The notes beneath the pieces are model-generated. The model was not told where the DNA came from and did no database searches. It saw only the letters and a program-made list of their open reading frames with translations. Below, piece by piece: positions 6,286 to 8,824 of a stretch of 8,824 nt of DNA; the stretch's first letter is position 1, and every line of letters starts with the position of its first letter. This DNA comes from Frankia sp. (GTDB taxonomy: Bacteria; Actinomycetota; Actinomycetes; Frankiales; Frankiaceae). A program made the translations under genes and the position numbers. The DNA lies in NCBI GenBank assembly GCA_019689615.1, contig JADGHD010000171.1, positions 1 to 8,824 of the forward strand, read 5' to 3'.

Positions 6286-7443
6286 ATGCTGCCAGAGGGC
6301 ACGCGGATCATGTCGGCGGACGACCACATCATCGAGCCGGCGCACCTGTGGGTGGACCGGGTCCCGGCCCGCCACCGCGACGCCTGCCCGCGCATCGTCG
6401 AGGTCGACGGCCGGCAGGCCTGGCTCTACGAGGGCGAGCTGACCTACATCCCGATGGGCTCGTGCCGGGCGCTGCCCGGGTTCTCCGAAGCCGGCTACCC
6501 GCCGGCGCCGGGCACCGCCCGCTACGACGAGATCCGGCCCGGCTGCTACGACCCGGACGAGCGGATCAAGGACATGGACATCGACGGTGTCTGGGGCCAG
6601 CTCTGCTTCCCGAACTACGCGCGGTTCGCCGGCCACCGGTTCTTCCTCAACGTCTCCGACCACGAGCTTGGCCTGGCCTGCCTGCGGGCCTACAACGACT
6701 ACCTGCTCGACGAGTGGTGCGCGACCAACCGCGACCGGCTCTACGGCGCGGCGATCCTGCCGCTGCACGACATCGACGCGGCGGTCGCGGAGCTCAGGCG
6801 GGTGATCGACAAGGGCGCCAGGGCGATCGCGTTCTCGGAGAACCCGACCGTGCTCGGCCTGCCGTCGGTGCACACCGACCACTGGGACCCGCTGTGGGCG
6901 GTCGCGGACGACGCCGAGATCCCGATCTGCATGCACATCGGCAGCTCGTCGCGGCTGGTGACGACCTCGCCTGACGCGCCGCCGCCGGTGCTGGTCGCGC
7001 TGCTCGGGGTGAACTCGATGATGGCCTGCGTCGACTGGCTCTACAGCGGGATCCTCAGCCGTTTCCCGCGGCTGAAGGTGATCCTCTCCGAGGGCGGCGC
7101 CGGCTGGATCCCCTACATCCTGGAGCGGGCCGAGAAGGCCTTCCACGACAACCGGATCAGCACCGACGTGTCCATCGGCCAGGCCGGCGTGAAGGAGACC
7201 CGTCCGCCCAGGCAGGTGTTCGCCGAGCAGATGTACGCCTGCATGGTCGACGAGCACTTCGCCCTGCGGTCCGCGCTGGCCGACATCGGCGCCGACAACC
7301 TGATGTTCGAGGGCGACTACCCGCACGGCGACGGCCTGTGGCCGAACAACCGGAAGTACCTGGAGGAGGCGCTGGCCGAGGTCCCGCAGGCCGACGCGGC
7401 GAAGATCGCCGAGACCAACCTGCGCACGGTGCTGAAGATCTGA
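6286..7443 (+). CDS. amidohydrolase-2 family metal-dependent hydrolase or decarboxylase
   Basis: A 385-residue TIM-barrel protein of the amidohydrolase-2 family, which includes ACMSD-type decarboxylases and C-C hydrolases as well as many uncharacterised members. Metal-site candidates are Asp12 and His14 in ADDHIIEP, His217 in CMHIGSS, and Asp344 in EGDYPHGDG. The segment SEGGAGW (268-274) has Glu269 where the ACMSD template has a metal-site histidine (HGG). YDPDERIKDMDIDGV (about 86-100) is typical of this subgroup. ATG 6286 is preceded by AAGGAGGAG with a 5-base spacer, the strongest ribosome binding site in the window. It follows the thiolase gene by 110 bases and precedes a CoA-transferase gene by 123. 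In this context it may hydrolyse a ring or a beta-diketone, or decarboxylate an intermediate. That role is inference from context; sequence alone does not distinguish hydrolase from decarboxylase. Confidence 0.92.
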   Translation: MLPEGTRIMSADDHIIEPAHLWVDRVPARHRDACPRIVEVDGRQAWLYEGELTYIPMGSCRALPGFSEAGYPPAPGTARYDEIRPGCYDPDERIKDMDIDGVWGQLCFPNYARFAGHRFFLNVSDHELGLACLRAYNDYLLDEWCATNRDRLYGAAILPLHDIDAAVAELRRVIDKGARAIAFSENPTVLGLPSVHTDHWDPLWAVADDAEIPICMHIGSSSRLVTTSPDAPPPVLVALLGVNSMMACVDWLYSGILSRFPRLKVILSEGGAGWIPYILERAEKAFHDNRISTDVSIGQAGVKETRPPRQVFAEQMYACMVDEHFALRSALADIGADNLMFEGDYPHGDGLWPNNRKYLEEALAEVPQADAAKIAETNLRTVLKI

Positions 7444-7566
7444 CGCCCGGCCACGACGGGGTCCGCGGTTCGCCAGCACCCTGCCCCGGCGCGGGCCACG
7501 CGCCCGCCTGTCCCTTGTAGCTGCCGCCGCCGCGGCCGTCCGCCGCGGCAGACGAGACGGAGTGTC
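7444..7566. other. 123-base gap with a GC-rich hairpin
   Basis: No gene is seen. The gap ends in a GC-rich inverted repeat (7521-7551) just before the CoA-transferase gene. No convincing promoter is seen. Confidence 0.5.
7521..7551 (+). terminator. possible hairpin before the CoA-transferase gene
   Basis: CTGCCGC (7521-7527) can pair with GCGGCAG (7545-7551) across a 17-base loop that is itself GC-rich and includes one of two CGCCGCGGC copies (7528-7536 and 7541-7549). No T-tract follows, so it is not a classical intrinsic terminator. It could be a weak actinobacterial terminator, an RNA-stabilising hairpin, or chance. It ends 15 bases before the next start codon. Confidence 0.3.
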
Positions 7567-8781
7567 ATGCCCTACGACCTGCTCGCCGGAGTACGGGTGA
7601 TCGAGGCGTCCATGTACGCCTTCGCGCCCTCGGCCGGCGCGGTGCTCGCCGACTGGGGCGCCGACGTGATCAAGGTCGTTCCCCCGCACGTCCGCGACCC
7701 CATGAACGGCAACGTCATCGCCGGCCTGCCGGACCGGGACGTCGACGTGGCGTTCATGTGGGAGATCACCAACCGCGGCAAGCGCTGCATCGGCATCGAC
7801 CAGCGCACGCCGGGCGGCCAGGAGGTGATCGCGAAGCTGGTCAGCGAGGCCGACGTCTTCATCACCAACCTGCTGCCCAGCGCCCGCCGCCGGTTCCGGG
7901 TCGACGTCGACGACCTGCAGGCGATCCGTCCCGACCTCATCTACGCGCGGGCCTCCGGCCACGGGCCGGCCGGGCCGGAGGCCGACGCCGGCGGGTTCGA
8001 CCACACCGACTTCTGGGCGCGCACCGGGATGGGGCACGCGGCGAGCATGGTCGCGGACGAGTTCGTGCCCCAGCCCGGCCCGGCCCTGGGTGACCTGGCC
8101 TCGGGCGCGTTCCTGGCCGGCGGGATCGCCGCGGCGCTGTACCGGCGGGAGCGCACCGGTCAGGGCGCCGTCGTCGACGTGTCGCTGCTGTCGTCCGGGA
8201 TGTGGATGTTCTCGCCCGGGGTGGTGGCCAGCGAGCTCTACGACGTCGACACGATCCCGCGGACCCGGCACCACCAGCAGCCGAACCCGTTCGTCGCGGC
8301 CTACCAGACCCGCGACGGGAGGCTGGTCTACCTGGCCGGGATCCAGACGGAGAAGCACTTCGAGAAGTTCTGCGCGGCGGTCGGGCGGCCGGAGCTGCTC
8401 AGCGACCCGCGGTTCGCGACCGCGGCGGCGCGGGCGGCCAACGCGCCGGCCTGCATCGCTTTCCTCGACGAGATCTTCGCCGAGCGCGACCTGGCCGAGT
8501 GGGTCGAGCTGCTGTCCGCGCTGAACACCCCCTGGTCGCTGGTGCAGACCGCGCGGGAGGCGGCGAACGACCCGCAGGCCCGCGCGAACAACTTCGTGAC
8601 CACCGTGCGCACCGACTCGACCAGCTACCCGCTGGTGCCCAGCCCGGCGCAGTTCGACGGCCAGCCGCCCGAGCTCTCGCCGGCGCCGGCGCACGGCGAG
8701 CACACCGAGCAGGTGCTGCTGGAGCACGGCTACTCCTGGGACGACATCCTGCGCCTCAAGACCGAGGGGGCCGTCCTGTGA
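7567..8781 (+). CDS. class III (CaiB/BaiF family) CoA-transferase
   Basis: A 404-residue CoA-transferase that would move CoA from a donor thioester to a carboxylic acid, activating it without ATP. The family opening LLAGVRVIEASMYAFAP is present, as is the GADVIKV segment; Val replaces the Glu commonly seen in KVEPP. Next come NRGKRCIGID and DVFITNLLPSARRRF. The catalytic aspartate is Asp176 in GPALGDLASGAF, at the place of Asp169 of formyl-CoA transferase. GQGAVVDVSLLSSGMW and the C-terminal HTEQVLLEHGYS segment complete the pattern. Members form interlocked dimers in the cytosol. ATG 7567 follows ACGGAG with a 4-base spacer. It is the last complete gene and is a plausible entry step that puts a CoA on the acid made by the aldehyde dehydrogenase; related proteins include alpha-methylacyl-CoA racemases, but the conserved NRGKR and GD motifs do not separate these by eye. 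Confidence 0.93.
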   Translation: MPYDLLAGVRVIEASMYAFAPSAGAVLADWGADVIKVVPPHVRDPMNGNVIAGLPDRDVDVAFMWEITNRGKRCIGIDQRTPGGQEVIAKLVSEADVFITNLLPSARRRFRVDVDDLQAIRPDLIYARASGHGPAGPEADAGGFDHTDFWARTGMGHAASMVADEFVPQPGPALGDLASGAFLAGGIAAALYRRERTGQGAVVDVSLLSSGMWMFSPGVVASELYDVDTIPRTRHHQQPNPFVAAYQTRDGRLVYLAGIQTEKHFEKFCAAVGRPELLSDPRFATAAARAANAPACIAFLDEIFAERDLAEWVELLSALNTPWSLVQTAREAANDPQARANNFVTTVRTDSTSYPLVPSPAQFDGQPPELSPAPAHGEHTEQVLLEHGYSWDDILRLKTEGAVL

Positions 8782-8824
8782 CCGGGCCGCCGCCAGCCGC
8801 CGTGCCCCGCCCCGGCCCCGGCCC
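8778..8824 (+). CDS. possible start of a further gene (3' end outside window)
   Basis: GTG at 8778 overlaps the CoA-transferase stop (GTGA), with a GAGGGGG stretch at 8764-8770 as a possible ribosome binding site. The frame stays open to the window end, but only 15 codons are visible, and they are Pro/Ala-rich and tell nothing of function. The GTGA overlap is a common coupling arrangement in actinobacteria, but GC-rich DNA has few stops, so this is only a suggestion. Confidence 0.35.
   Translation, partial: MTGPPPAAVPRPGPG

Noticed and set aside
6208..8727. 839-codon open frame on the minus strand
   Set aside because: It spans the amidohydrolase and CoA-transferase genes and the gap between them, is Arg/Val/Gly/Asp-rich without a recognisable domain, and is expected when plus-strand genes have nearly all G or C in the third position.
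8801..8824. CCCCGG-rich stretch at the right edge as a repeat or terminator
   Set aside because: Simple GC-rich composition over about 20 bases with no clear unit or hairpin.

Overview
This window looks like chromosomal DNA from a very GC-rich actinobacterium. Third codon positions are almost all G or C, GTG starts are common, and the gene families (deazaflavin/F420-type oxidoreductase, P450 with a small ferredoxin, a DUF35 plus thiolase-like pair, a class III CoA-transferase) are typical of Frankia-like and mycobacteria-like lineages. The genus is inferred from style only. No RNA gene, insertion sequence, prophage gene or CRISPR array was seen.

Layout. A TetR-family regulator lies on the minus strand at the left edge and runs off the window. 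It is transcribed away from a plus-strand gene series that fills the rest: aldehyde dehydrogenase (992-2473), [3Fe-4S]/[4Fe-4S]-type ferredoxin (2567-2818), F420-type FDOR (2815-3279), cytochrome P450 (3299-4555), DUF35 zinc-ribbon/OB-fold protein (4552-5034), thiolase-superfamily protein (5021-6175), amidohydrolase-2 family protein (6286-7443) and CaiB/BaiF CoA-transferase (7567-8781). A further gene may begin at 8778 and leave the window. The genes from ferredoxin to thiolase are tightly packed (two ATGA overlaps, one 14-base overlap, one 19-base gap). The flanking genes are separated by gaps of 93 to 123 bases, so they may belong to the same transcript or have their own signals. The divergent region (about 800-991) holds a weak candidate promoter in each direction and a perfect GGCGAC-CAT-GTCGCC inverted repeat, which is the best operator candidate.

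How the genes may work together (inference). The set reads as a catabolic pathway for a hydrophobic or cyclic compound. The P450, fed by the neighbouring ferredoxin, would hydroxylate it; the aldehyde dehydrogenase would oxidise an aldehyde to an acid; the CoA-transferase would make a CoA thioester; the DUF35/thiolase-like pair would cleave or form a C-C bond on that thioester, as Ltp2 with its DUF35 partner does in steroid side-chain degradation; and the amidohydrolase would hydrolyse or decarboxylate an intermediate. The F420-type enzyme would reduce a C=C or other acceptor. No ferredoxin reductase, acyl-CoA dehydrogenase or enoyl-CoA hydratase is in the window, so the pathway is incomplete here. 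The substrate cannot be read from the sequence. The most unusual details are the P450 I-helix AGSGTT (no acidic residue), the mixed active-site signature of the thiolase-like protein (Cys84 present, Arg337 where I would expect Tyr), and the Glu269 of the amidohydrolase.
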